Shown here piece by piece: positions 11,723 to 22,471 of a DNA stretch of 64,000 bases. Under the pieces are notes generated by a model, which searched no databases, had not been told where the DNA came from, and saw only the letters and a list, made by a program, of their open reading frames with translations. The stretch's first letter is position 1. Each line of letters begins with the position of its first letter. This stretch comes from Cyathus striatus (taxonomy: Eukaryota; Basidiomycota; Agaricomycetes; Agaricales; Nidulariaceae). Position numbers and translations under genes: made by a program. The DNA is taken from positions 3,968,001 through 4,032,000 of the forward strand of contig JAOVFP010000011.1 in the NCBI GenBank assembly GCA_025738555.1, given 5' to 3'.

Positions 11723-12018
11723 CTAGGGTTCAGTGGGACTAGGGCCCTGGCTGGTAAGATTAAAATGTGAGTGGTTTATCTATTACTTATGAGAATTATG
11801 TACTCACGTCCAGGTGATGGTGGTAGTTCTCTCGACTAAGAACGGGGAGTCGCTGACAGTGGTGTGGTAAACCTTTACATCGGTGAAAACAGTTTCCATT
11901 TTCTGCCATATGTTCTGTAATAAATTCACGATATCCATAGAATTAATGGAATACTTACCGCATTAGCAGAGGCAGCAAAAGCGAAAACGAAGAGAAAAAT
12001 GTTGAAATTGAATAGCAT
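11723..12018 (-). CDS. Small secreted protein (64 aa), three exons
   Basis: Exon 1 (12018-11959) encodes a clear signal peptide, MLFNFNIFLFVFAFAASANA. Exon 2 (11914-11808) gives a Thr/Val-rich part (TVFTDVKVYHTTVSD), and exon 3 (11750-11723) ends QGPSPTEP before TAG. Both introns are GT-AG. A minus-strand TATAAAG lies about 55 bp upstream (near 12070). The mature peptide would be about 44 residues without cysteine. A downstream acceptor in intron 2 would give a longer Cys-containing tail instead. It is a small secreted protein of unknown role inside the block between the inverted transposon copies. Confidence 0.6.
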
Positions 12019-12306
12019 ATTTGGCAGAGAGTAACAATGATGGGTTTCTACAAGCAATGTGTCTTTATAGGATCGAGAACCAACTTTCGTACCGAACTAT
12101 TCATCATTGGTTAATCACATTATCTCGAAATAATGCCAAGTAAGAGCGGGTCCGATGCTCGCGATGACCAATCTGCTTACGATTTCCGTCCTCGTTTCAG
12201 CCCAGAAGAATGGGTTTCTTCATTTAATGTCACGTCGGTCCGCCTTGATGCGCCGAGTAGTGAAGTTTTCGCTTACCGGTTTGGATTGTCCATAGTTTCC
12301 TCTTGG

Positions 12307-12694
12307 GAGCATAGACGAAAAAGAAATGAAACTTTCGGATCCGAATGGCAACCGACGTTTCGCCTATTATCAGTCCGCTACATACCCCGAGACGCCGTAG
12401 ACACACGGATGGTTGACCGTCGGGCCTCGGCACCAAATCGGCACTTCAGGGACGTGTGTAGGTCTATTTGCTAGTTATCATAGCAATGAATAGGATATAT
12501 TGTTCCACCCTCAATGTAATGTACTCAGATTGATGTGGTAATTAATATATTAATGTAATAATATAAGTATATTCAAAAGCTATTATCTGGCCGAGTTTTG
12601 CGCTTATTGGGCTTATCTACTGCTTGCTTGCGTTGCATATGTGCCTTCACGTTCCCTGCATCGTAAATTGATTCTGAGCTTATGAGACCATCAG

Positions 12695-12726
<32 letters not shown>

Positions 12727-13815
12727 CAGCATGCTAACAATAGATGCAATAAATCATCGCACCCGCATCTATTCGAAAAAGCGGAAACAATGTAAGGCAA
12801 TTAAAAACCTCATCTGATATACTATGTAAGTATATGTTGAGGATATCGCTGATTACACCAGTATGAGTTTTATAATTATTAAGCCCATACGTCTCATTTT
12901 ATACCAGTGAAAATAAACTAAGCACATTTTCCACAATCGTACATTTGCACTGTCTAATATGATGCCTGTTTTGGCCGAATCGTTAAGGCATCGAGAATAA
13001 ATCGCATCCCCAATGACACCAAAGAGGGATGAACGAGGAGAGAAAATCTGTAAGTTACGCTCGTGTCTAGTTATCTTTCACGCCGTTAAATATCCCATTT
13101 CATATATAGCGAAATGTTTCACGTGCTGCCATGTTCGTCCGTTCACAACCAACAACCAGTAAGCACGATTCGAAGCTTTGTGTGAGGAAGAACACAAAAA
13201 TTATGTGAGTTCAAAATGCATGAACTTACTTCAATTTAATTTACCGCCCAAATTGTGCTATGTAGATATAGATAACAGAGATATATTAAATATTCGAAGT
13301 CTATATGTGTGTTCAAGTCTTTGGGTGTGGTAAGTAGTGCTAAATAATAGCTAGATGATAGGTGCCGGCCTCGAACCTCGAGACTCAACAAATATTACTT
13401 TATAATTATGCATACATATAACGAACAAATCAAAGTACTATACAATTAATACATACATCAGAGGTACGATACAACTGCACATACAAAGCAGGGCGGTCAA
13501 ACAGTAGTGGTAGATGCAAATATTTGTAGATAGTTGTAGATAATTCAGACCAACAGCGTACCGTATGGTAGCTTCTAATATACTTAGAGGGGGAAAACGA
13601 TAAGTGCCTACGCTTCAAGCTTCAACACTTTCCCGTGCCTGAACAACTTGGCCGCTGCCAAATGCCGAGCAGTTACCGTAAGTCCGTAAGTCAGTGACCG
13701 CCCCGGCCTCTTGCCGAACGTGTGACCACATTTGAACGGTGAGGCCGTTTATCTTCCCGTTATCTGCACGGATACGATTCGGATCCGAAAGTTTCGTTTC
13801 TTTTTCGTCAAGCCC
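12307..13815 (-). mobile_element. Non-autonomous TIR transposon, copy 2, inverted relative to copy 1
   Basis: This is the reverse complement of 8557-10068 at very high identity: shared terminal repeats, the (TA)n tract (about 12698-12725), and the same 62-codon frame in both copies. Its right flank gcgaccacg (13816-13824) is the reverse complement of the right flank of copy 1. Together the copies form a 1.5-kb inverted repeat with a 2.2-kb spacer. Confidence 0.85.
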
Positions 13816-15042
13816 GCGACCACGCCCATTCCAAACGGTACCAATGTCAAAAGCAAGTCAAAAGTGCCATTGCTATGGTGCGCTACCCGAAGCCTTGCCG
13901 AAACCAGTCTTCCCTTTGTTTGTTCTCACAGGATGTGGGATGTGCCACACAAGGGTTCGCTTCGTCATTCTCGATTTCGGCTTAGAATCAGAAATCTTAC
14001 AGCTTACCTATATTATCACCTGTTATTGATTTATCACCTGGTCCCGGGGTACAACCACAACTACGCAATTTCGCTGGGTATAATTCGCGCTTTTACTGCG
14101 CATTCAGTAGGTTGCGGAAGGAATCTGAAATCGAACTAAGTATCACGGTCAACGTGGCAGATGTGATTCAGCTGGCTGCTGGACCCACGTCATCGATTCA
14201 CCAACCAAGCACAGCATTCTTTACTTATGTGTATCTTTCCATTTTGCTCGCAGCTCAGACGTTCTACCGCGACAATGACTTATTCATCCCTAAGATCGAA
14301 GACCGCGCTCGTTGCTTGACACACATATTTTGGGATATTTTCAACATTGATGCTGCTATATTGGTATTTCTTGGTCCTTGCGCTGGGTCTGCTTTGGAGA
14401 ATAAACATGTCAACTTATCTTCATGTGTTGCTGATAGACATTCTTATCGAGGCATTGGGGTTATTTCAATGCCTTCGGAACGGAAGCGCTTCATGTTACT
14501 GAGTCTTGACTTGATGAAACTCCCTCGCCCAATGGTACAACTTCGTAATCCTGGCCTTATTCTATCTATTTCCTCATGTGATTAATTAATTGTCTCTCAA
14601 GCTGATACAGATAAGTGATTTGTTCGCTTATGTAGTGTATTTTGAACATATGGTACAAGGATATCGTTCTGGACTTGCCACAACACTGTAGTATTTTTGT
14701 CACACCATCCAACTGGGGATGGCATTACCGCATGCAAATTTGCCTCATATCTATCTGTTGCTTTAGGCTATTCGAGACAATCCACAGCAAACACATCACC
14801 GAGATTGCACGCGGTGCATGTATTTCCGAGGCGTCATGATGCACTCGACCTTCTGTTCGCTTTTTGATCCTCGTGTACTACCATTATCACGCCCACAGAT
14901 TCATATCTGCACTTTCAAATGTACAAATACAAGGATCTCTTTGGGGTGACTCGGAAAAATTTAACACCACAACGTCCAACAACTACATTCACCAACTCAA
15001 CCCAGCTTACGAGCACATATCACTACTCAAATTTATACATAC
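13816..15042 (+). other. Unassigned; one 157-codon open frame (14112-14585)
   Basis: The open frame 14112-14585 contains stretches such as SERKRFMLLSLDLMKLPR and HIFWDIFNIDAAILVFLG but no ATG start in good context, no splice-supported extension and no motif I recognise. It may be a decayed gene or chance. A Cys-containing frame at about 13843-14029 (KCHCYGALPEAL) is equally unsupported. Confidence 0.25.
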
Positions 15043-15045
15043 ATG

Positions 15046-15245
15046 ATGGTTTCTGACCTAGTAAGCCATCCGTTTCTCCTGCTAACTATGCTCGCCTAAC
15101 TAATCCTGATAATAACTTATAGATTGACAACCAACCCATGTCCTCTTCCATGCCTGTTAACTATGGTGGTATCCCACCTAAGCCTGACCCACCTCCCAAT
15201 GGAGGAGGTAAAGGAGGCGACAAGAATGATGGAAAGAAGAAATGA
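15046..15245 (+). CDS. Small Gly/Lys-rich protein E (45 aa), cysteine-free relative of the small family
   Basis: From ATG 15046, exon 1 is 15 nt (MVSDL). A 62-nt phase-0 GT-AG intron (15061-15122) follows, then exon 2 to TGA at 15243-15245. The protein has SSSMPVNYGG, like the S-x-PV core of its neighbours, then a Pro/Gly/Lys-rich tail ending in KKK. It has no cysteine. An ATG at 15043 would add one Met. Its 5' leader shares caacgtccaac with that of the next gene (15882). The micro-exon, position and leader tie it to the family; the homology of the body is weak. Confidence 0.5.
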
Positions 15246-15881
15246 AGGACTGTGCGTTACGTGCCACACTATTCCTGTTTCTTGAGGTGTTTCTCAATTA
15301 TAGTCTCGCGAAACGTGCACATTTGGTATTTCTTATGTTCTTTGTTGCCACCTTTATGTCCCCGTTTGACATTCTAGTACCTTGTAATTCCATTTTTTGT
15401 TTTGTTTTGTCGAGTTTTAAGCATTTCCAGACAACGCGTAACTACTATACCTCGAAAGAAATATCTCTTCTGTCAGCTTTGTCCCGATTGCGTCGAACTG
15501 CAAAATGGAATATTTGAAGTAGTTACGGTGCATTTTGTTTTGAACATTGCATTGTTCACCTCGTCATGCCTTCTCCGACCATTGAGCGGAAGGCGTCCTA
15601 CATATAACAGTCATTGTGTGGCATTGATGCGCTCTAGATCGCTCTCTTGTATCGATTACCAACAGCATTAGGGAGCCCACTGTTTCTAGCTGATGAATAT
15701 GTAATCGAATGTACTAGTACACCATCGAGGTACAAATACGGTTCACCCTAAAGACAATGACTCCCGCTTATAAGTAGATCTATAAGCACCCAATAAAACA
15801 CGCTTCCATCTTCCACACCCCAACGTCCAACTTTTCCAAAACAATTGTCTATTTTAAAAAACTCCAATCAAGTTTTATACA
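15246..15881. other. Intergenic between small genes, with promoter of the next gene
   Basis: A TATA-like ctataagcacc (about 15779) and the leader block ccaacgtccaac (about 15822-15833) precede the ATG at 15882. No coding evidence is seen otherwise. Confidence 0.4.
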
Positions 15882-16130
15882 ATGGTAAACTTATCAACTC
15901 TCCCTTATTATTATCCATCTGATCATGTCGTGCCGCCACAGACTAACAAATGTTCTCAAGCTACTACTGATTCCGTGCCCGTATGCTGTTGCGACTGGGT
16001 AAAAGTTGTCGTGGATCATGAAGACGGAAACCACGACATAAAGCTCAATTGGGTAGATTGTAATTTGAAGGTCTGTGATACTAGCAACAGTTTCGATGAA
16101 GATGTGACTACTACTACAAAGAAGACATAA
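15882..16130 (+). CDS. Small Cys-motif protein B (82 aa)
   Basis: A single open frame starts MVNLS, like the first exons of the related genes, but no GT donor follows codon 5, so it is read without an intron. The core is SVPVCCCDWVKVVVDHEDG, then CNLKVC (C-x4-C) followed by DTS. It ends with an acidic Asp/Thr/Lys tail. There is no signal peptide. Compared with gene A, spacing of the last two Cys is the same (CSNPTC-ETS versus CNLKVC-DTS). Function unknown. Confidence 0.65.
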   Translation: MVNLSTLPYYYPSDHVVPPQTNKCSQATTDSVPVCCCDWVKVVVDHEDGNHDIKLNWVDCNLKVCDTSNSFDEDVTTTTKKT

Positions 16131-16612
16131 AAATTTTTCGTGTACCTTATCCTATGTTACTATTCATCTATGAACTCTTCGAATTCGTTGTAGTGTAGTA
16201 CTTTATGCTTTTCAATCAACTTTATGTCTTCATCCTAGAATCAGAGTATGGTAAATAAGTTTGTCCGGTGTAGATGAATCTGGGAGTCATATAGGTTGTG
16301 GCGCGTGGACCCACGAGAAGCTGTAATACTTTTAAGCCCCACAAAACAGCTGTGACACCTATTATCTTCCGACATATCCGATTTCTCGTGAGCCGTAGGG
16401 CGTTCTAGCAGCCCCGCCAGTACACCTGAATGACGTACACCACACAGCATAAGTGATACAAATGTGAAATCCTGAGGTACCTAAAATGCATAAATACCTT
16501 GCTATCTGAGTGATAGGTATCCTAACACCTGCATTCAACTACTAATCTCATTGTTTCAATTACCTCCACAACCAATAATCCGTCTTACAACTTAAAAACC
16601 TCTTAATATACA

Positions 16613-16885
16613 ATGGTTGCTTTGTCGGTAAGCTGTCTGTTCCTTTTCATGGCGCATCTCTAACTGCTTCTACCTCCGAAGAACGATTCTGTACCGGTAT
16701 CCTACTGCAAATTGATCCCTTTTGTTCGCAGTGATACATCCCAAGAAACGTGGGAGCTGTCAGTCAAGAAGGGATTCAGAAAAGAATTAGATTGTGGCTC
16801 TAAGACTTGTAAATGGAGTGATGAATACATAGGACCTTGCACTCTTACAACTTGGTATCCAGTTCAATCTACTGAAGAATCTTAG
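16613..16885 (+). CDS. Small Cys-motif protein C (72 aa)
   Basis: Exon 1 is 15 nt (MVALS, 16613-16627). A 54-nt phase-0 GT-AG intron (16628-16681) follows, and exon 2 ends in TAG at 16883-16885. The core is DSVPVSYCK, then DCGSKTCKWS (C-x4-C) and a further Cys (IGPC). It lies 0.5 kb downstream of gene B on the same strand, so genes E, B and C form a tandem cluster. There is no signal peptide; function unknown. Confidence 0.65.
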
Positions 16886-17679
16886 GTTTCCAACATGTCA
16901 GCGAGCTTCACTATTCTCTCCATATTTTGTCGTTTTATCTTTCTTCTACAAGTTGTTGTCCGTTTTTCTATCTATTTTGCTATCATAGTTGTCTTCTTTT
17001 CTTCTAAATGCCGGCTGTGTTTAATAGGCTGTTGTTATACATGTGTTATTGTCTCCGTTTGATGGTCGTAGTTGCATTACTTCCCCTTCTATTTGTTCGT
17101 AGCGTGTATTCTGCTGTTATTTTCCCTCTAACTATAAATGAAACCACCTTTAGGCTTTTCGTATGGGGTTGCGTTCGGCTGTGAATATGCTAACATGTGG
17201 GGTGCTACTACTATTATTCGCCGATACAAAAATGAAACAGTTTTCGTTTTTGCGTTACTTATATCTTAATTTCAAGCTCTTTCGACCGTAGATTCAACCC
17301 CAGGTATCAAATGAAGGTCCGAGACTTGCAAGCAGCAATTATTAGTGCACGCATTTCATAACCTATGCCATATCTTAATTTAAACGACTTCATAGCTTAC
17401 AACATATCTATCTTGACCCGATGATAGTTACATTGTTACCAGTAAGGTTTCCAAGCCTTAAAGGTATTATAATTAGGTTGAAGTGCTATACCAATTTCTC
17501 TTTCTTTGGTTACATATGTAGTGGAAAATAAATAGGCAGCGCCGATCAAGCGCCAATGATGGAACCCTAACCTTAAGGGATAGTGATAAGCGTATCCAAG
17601 GGCTGCGCTGCTTCCTACCATCTCCGTGCCCTACGCCCTCATCTCCCCACCCCCCATCCCCCACCACCAGCAATCCAAC
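16886..17679. other. Intergenic before coronin
   Basis: No gene is seen. Pyrimidine-rich and CCACC-rich sequence at 17625-17680 lies directly before the coronin ATG. Confidence 0.4.
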
Positions 17680-20058
17680 ATGTCGCGCTTTGTCCGTGCC
17701 TCCAAATACCGGTACCCTCTTCCCTCCAAATCCTACTCACATCTAATCATCTCACTCTAGCCACGTCTTCGGCCAGCCCTCAAAGAAAGAACACGGCTAC
17801 GAAAACGTCAAAGTAACAGGCAGCGCATGGGACACCAACATCATCTCCGCCTCCGCCTCCTACATCTCCATAAACTGGACATCATCCGGCGGAGGCGCAT
17901 TTGCAATTTTACCCCTCCCATCGCCCTTTGCCCCTCTCCCATTCACATTCCCCTACAAGATCCCTGATACCTTGCCTTTGGCGCGCAGCCATACCGCAGC
18001 GGTACTTGATACGGACTGGGCACCGCACGACGACTCCCTCGTCGCGTCCGCTGGCGAAGATGGGAAGATCATGCTCTGGCAGGTGCCCTCCACCTACAAC
18101 TGGGAAGAGTGGGGTACGGAGGGGTGGCAACCACAAGACTTCGACCCTGTCCTGCGTATCGATGCCTCCCCGCGCAAAGTCGGCCAAGTTGTATGGAACC
18201 CTACGGCACGACACGTCCTCGCCTCAGCCAGCGCTGACAATCTCCTCAAATTATGGGACTTGGGCAACCCGGAAGATCCCAAGATCGTCCTAGGGGGACA
18301 TAACGATCTTATCCAGAGTTTCTGCTGGAACTACACTGGTACGCTCCTCGCTACCACATGTCGGGATAAGAAATTGCGGATCTTCGATCCCCGTGCGTCG
18401 GTGGATGCTGTGCGTATTACGGATGGTCATGGGGGCGTTAAAGGGAGTCGAGTTGTTTGGATGGGTACACATGATCGGCTTGCTACGACTGGGTTTAGCA
18501 GGATGAGCGATAGGCAGCTGGGGCTTTGGGAGACGGGTGGATTGGGTAACTTGAAGATGACCAGCGTGGATCAGAGTGCGGGCGTCGTTATGCCTTTCTG
18601 GTCTGATAATAATATTTTGTTCCTTGGTGAGCTCTTTCCCTCCCCCCTTTCGGACTCGTCTAATGCATGTGATTGGCAGCTGGAAAAGGAGATGGAAATA
18701 TCAGATACTACGAATACGAATCGGACAACTTCTACTCTCTCGACGAGTATAAATCCGCTGAACCTCAGCGTGGGATGTGTTTCCTCCCCCGCAGAGCGTT
18801 GAATGTCAACGAGTGTGAGATTGCTAGGGCGTATAAGGTCCATGGGAATAGTGTTGAGGCTATTGCGTTTAGGGTTCCTAGGAAGGTGTGTTTCTTCTTT
18901 TGATTTTAGTTTTTGTGGGGAGGGGGGGAGGTGTGGTTTCTTACTGGATGTGGTGCGATGTATGATGCCTGGAGTGGATGCTGGCTTGCCAGCTGGGTAT
19001 ATGCGTTCGTGTTCGCATTTTGGTGGGCGCGATGGTGGCTGGAGGTGTATCCCATTGCGTTGATCGGGGTGAGCGCCCGGCGCGGTGTTGGCCGGGGCTG
19101 GGGGCTGTTATGGCCTCTGCGTCGGGGATGTGCTGTGTAGTGTGTGCGATTCTGCATGTCTAGGACTCGAGCGCGTTTTGGTTTTGGGTGGGGTCATGTG
19201 ATAGTGGTGCTCCTGCTGGAGGCAGAGGCTGCTAGAGATAACCGGGTCTCCTATGCTGTTTTCTGCGCACCATTTGACCTGGTGGTGCTGTTACATGGCC
19301 TGTAGGCGTATATGCGCATGGTATAGGCAACTGCGCGCGTTGTCCCGCGTATGATCTCTACGATCTATATCTCTGCTTACATCTACCCCTTCTTATATCC
19401 CTCAAAAATTTACTAACACAAACCCCACCAGGCGGACTCCTTCCAATCAGACATCTACCCACACGCGCCCTCCTCCGAACCCTCCGCCACCGCAGCAGAA
19501 TTCTTCTCAGGAAAGGCAATAGCGCCCAAGTTTATCAATTTACAAGATGGAGCGGTGTTTTCGTCTCATGTGTCGTCTGTTCCTACGCCGACTTCTGCTG
19601 CTCCCGCTCCCACCCCCGCCCATGTTCCCGCTCCGACTAAGGTGGAGATCCCAGCCCCTGCTCCGGTGCAGGCGCAGGCGTCGGCTCCGCTGACACCTGG
19701 TTCTGCCCCGCTTCCTGCTTCCCCACCTGAGCAGCATGGTCAGAACTTGAGGTCGTTCGGGGCTGCTGTTGAGCCGTCCCCTGTGTCCCCTGCTATTCCC
19801 GAGGGTAGGATGCCTAGGGAGAATGCGAAGGTTGAGGGACATATGGAGGTTAGTCTCTCTTTACTGCTTTCTCTACTCTAGTTTATTCCTTGTGTGCTCA
19901 TCGCTTCGTAGGCTTTGCAATTGAAAGAGGAAAATGCACGCCTGACGGGCGAGCTCCGCGATGCGAGGGAGAAGATTCGCAATTTGGAGTTGCAGGTTGA
20001 GGCTGTTCGCGCTAATGCGCGGAAGGCGGCTCAGGCTTTGCTTGATGGTTCAAGTTGA
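17680..20058 (+). CDS. crn1: Coronin (actin-binding WD40 protein)
   Basis: Coronins bind F-actin and regulate Arp2/3 at cortical actin patches. The protein opens MSRFVRASKYRHVFG, the coronin N-terminus, and then WD-repeat propeller sequence (HTAAVLDTDWAPHDD, LASASADNLLKLWDLG, LATTCRDKKLRIFDPR). A coronin extension follows (AAEFFSGKAIAPKFINL), a Pro/Ala-rich linker, and a C-terminal coiled coil (LKEENARLTGELRDAREK) for oligomerisation. Exons: 17680-17711, 17761-18626, 18680-18885, 19432-19848, 19912-20058. All introns are GT-AG; four are of ordinary fungal size or close to it, but intron 3 (18886-19431) is 546 nt. The gene looks intact. Confidence 0.93.
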
Positions 20059-22469
20059 ATGTAGGTCTTGTTGGAGAGGGGTGAAAAGCATATAATTGGA
20101 GTGCTTGAAATTTAATAGGAAGAGAGAAGAAATGATTGGAATGAGATGAAATGAAATGTGATTAATGTAATTTCTTTTTCTTGTGCTGCTAGTGTGTTTT
20201 TTTTCGTAATTTTGATACCATGATATACGTTTTTATCTATTTTGTTTGGGGGTTGAGGGAGGCTTTCATTCGTTTCGATTTGGAGCCGTCGGAGGTTGAT
20301 CACGTCTTCATGAGGCACTGCGCCTGCATTCGAGAAGGGTACTCGCGCTCTTGGGCTTACGCCCTTTCTTCCCTTAGCTGGACTTGCTAGGACTTTTATT
20401 AACTTGCTACTCGGCGACATTTATACGCGTCCAACCGATTGCGACTTGTGATAAGGTCTACTACTAATCTACTAATATTTAAAAAGGCACAGTAAAGGTA
20501 ACAACATGATCGTCATGTAGGGACACACACAGGCGTTGTGGGCGCAAACCACAAAAAGTAAGCAAAACATCAAGTGAAACAGTCCAACAAAAATAAGAAA
20601 AAGCATTTGAGCGAAAGTAATAAATACTCTAGCACCAAATGGTGCACTTAATATGTCTCTCTCTTATCTTCATCATCAAATTCGTCCTCCTCAGAAGGCG
20701 GAGGACCCAAGTACTTTACGCTCAAAAAGCAGCCGGGCTGCAAACAATCGATCCATTCGTGCTTGGTATATATTTTGCCGTCGTCTTGTCTCGCTGGGAA
20801 AGGGAGAAAGCGGCAGTGGGATGTGGGTATTTTATTCGAGGGTGACAGTGTCTAATTGATGTGTGTGAGGGTGAGTTGGTGGGATGTTGGAAGGGATGTA
20901 ATACGTACTGTGTTGGACATCTAGTGTGTTGGTGGGATTGAAGGTGTGTTTGGGCTCGGAGTAGTTTGTATGTTTTATGGTACTAATTGTGCCGACCTCT
21001 GAATGCTTGGATCGACTAGATATAGGTAGCTCTGGTGTTGAAGGGAGGAGTATCGACGGTCATAGACCCGGCCCGAGACCGTTATTCATGTTGGTCAAAT
21101 GTAAGAGTTGTATATCGTTGTGGGCGCTCACCATATTATCGCGCAGTCAGCTCTAAACTCGACATATAAGTATGTATTTGTTGGTACTATAAATAGACGT
21201 TGCTATGACTCTACACGCTGTATACGACAACTTGGGGAAGTGGGCTGAAGGCGTATCTTGGGTGTACCCTGATGGTATAATCCAGGGTGGATATAAATTA
21301 GGTGATATGTATGTGAATATAATTTGGAAGTACTTGCGGAGTAACAGTGAGTAACGAAGACAATTGTATATATTGGAGTGATGTTGATGTGTTCGTTTTG
21401 TTGATAAGGAGACCGTGAGCGATATACCCATACCTCATACCTTTACTCTTATCTGCTAGTGGCGACGACGTAGCTCGTGAAACTTGAGACCGCTTTAAAT
21501 TATCAGTTGTTTCTTACTAAGGGTGAACAAAATGGTTACAACGTGCAACTTTGTTCCTGCCACCACTTTTGAAAACTGAAAAGGAATGATACGCGTAAAT
21601 AATTTAATAGATGTCATTTCTCGTCTTATCTTTCCTAGAAGTTTATTGCGCCACATTTGAGCAAACCCTTACACTGTTCGTCCTCGTCCCCATCCTCGCA
21701 TTCTTCGAATGTGTAGTCCCATAATAAGTGTCAAACATTAAACGGGATGTTCGGTGTGGAAGATGTTTCCAGGTCGAAGGAAATTCTTGACAAAAAATTT
21801 GCGAGCGGAAGGCGCATCCGTCTATCCACAGGCCCTAGTGAGGTCCATGAGAAGTGAGAAAGGGGGAGAAAGTAACCTCCTCTTTAAAGAATGTAACGTA
21901 CTGTACTTAAATAGGTACAGAACACTGTAAACGGGCGGAAAACTAAAAGAGAAACGAGGCCGATTCTACGGTACAGGCAAATTGCCTGCTCTACATCGGT
22001 ATGTCTGAGAAAATCTAGTATTAGTTACGTAGTGATGTTCTGCGGATAGGAATTTGGCATTGAACGTACATCACCCTACAATACCGAATGAGAGAAAAGT
22101 ACCACACCCCACCAGGCTACAACACCATGCATGCAGTCGTCTCCGATGTGAGCCCTAAATTCGTCTGATTCGATCAGAATATACACGTCTTCATTGGAAA
22201 TGCTGTCGTATGTGCTACCAAGCCACAGTGACCGCCGCTATTTGACCGCTATACAGCAGACCCCAGAAGTATCACAATGCGTTAAATAACCCAAAAACGT
22301 GCTTTCTACAAGTTCGAGTCGTTTCGTATTGCTTATATAGTATTTCCCTGGAGTTTCTGAAGGCAATCTTATTATTGTCAGAGTCATTCAACCCAAATCC
22401 AATCAGACTCGGACTCGGCAGAGAGCAGCTTCCACATCGACTATTTCTACCATTTATTGATGCATTAGG
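20059..22469. other. 2.4 kb without a supportable gene
   Basis: A minus-strand frame at 20420-20112 (MSPSSKLIKVLASPAKGRK) and an acidic Cys-containing minus-strand frame near 21740-21645 (ECEDGDEDEQCKG) were considered, but neither has a defined start, splice pattern or relative. No repeat boundary was found. Confidence 0.35.
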
Positions 22470-22471
22470 GT

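Noticed and set aside
12133..12474. 113-codon + frame at the left end of transposon copy 2.
   Set aside because: It overlaps the terminal repeat, and its opposite-strand partner repeats at copy 1; it is a by-product of the inverted repeat.
20112..20420. Minus-strand 102-codon frame starting MSPSSKLIKVLASPAKG as a gene.
   Set aside because: Its 3' half reads as A/T-rich 3'-flanking DNA of coronin; no relative or splice support.
21645..21740. Acidic minus-strand frame with ECEDGDEDEQCKGLLKC as another small Cys-motif gene.
   Set aside because: It lacks the S-x-PV core, has C-x8-C-x5-C spacing instead of C-x4-C, and no start or micro-exon was found.
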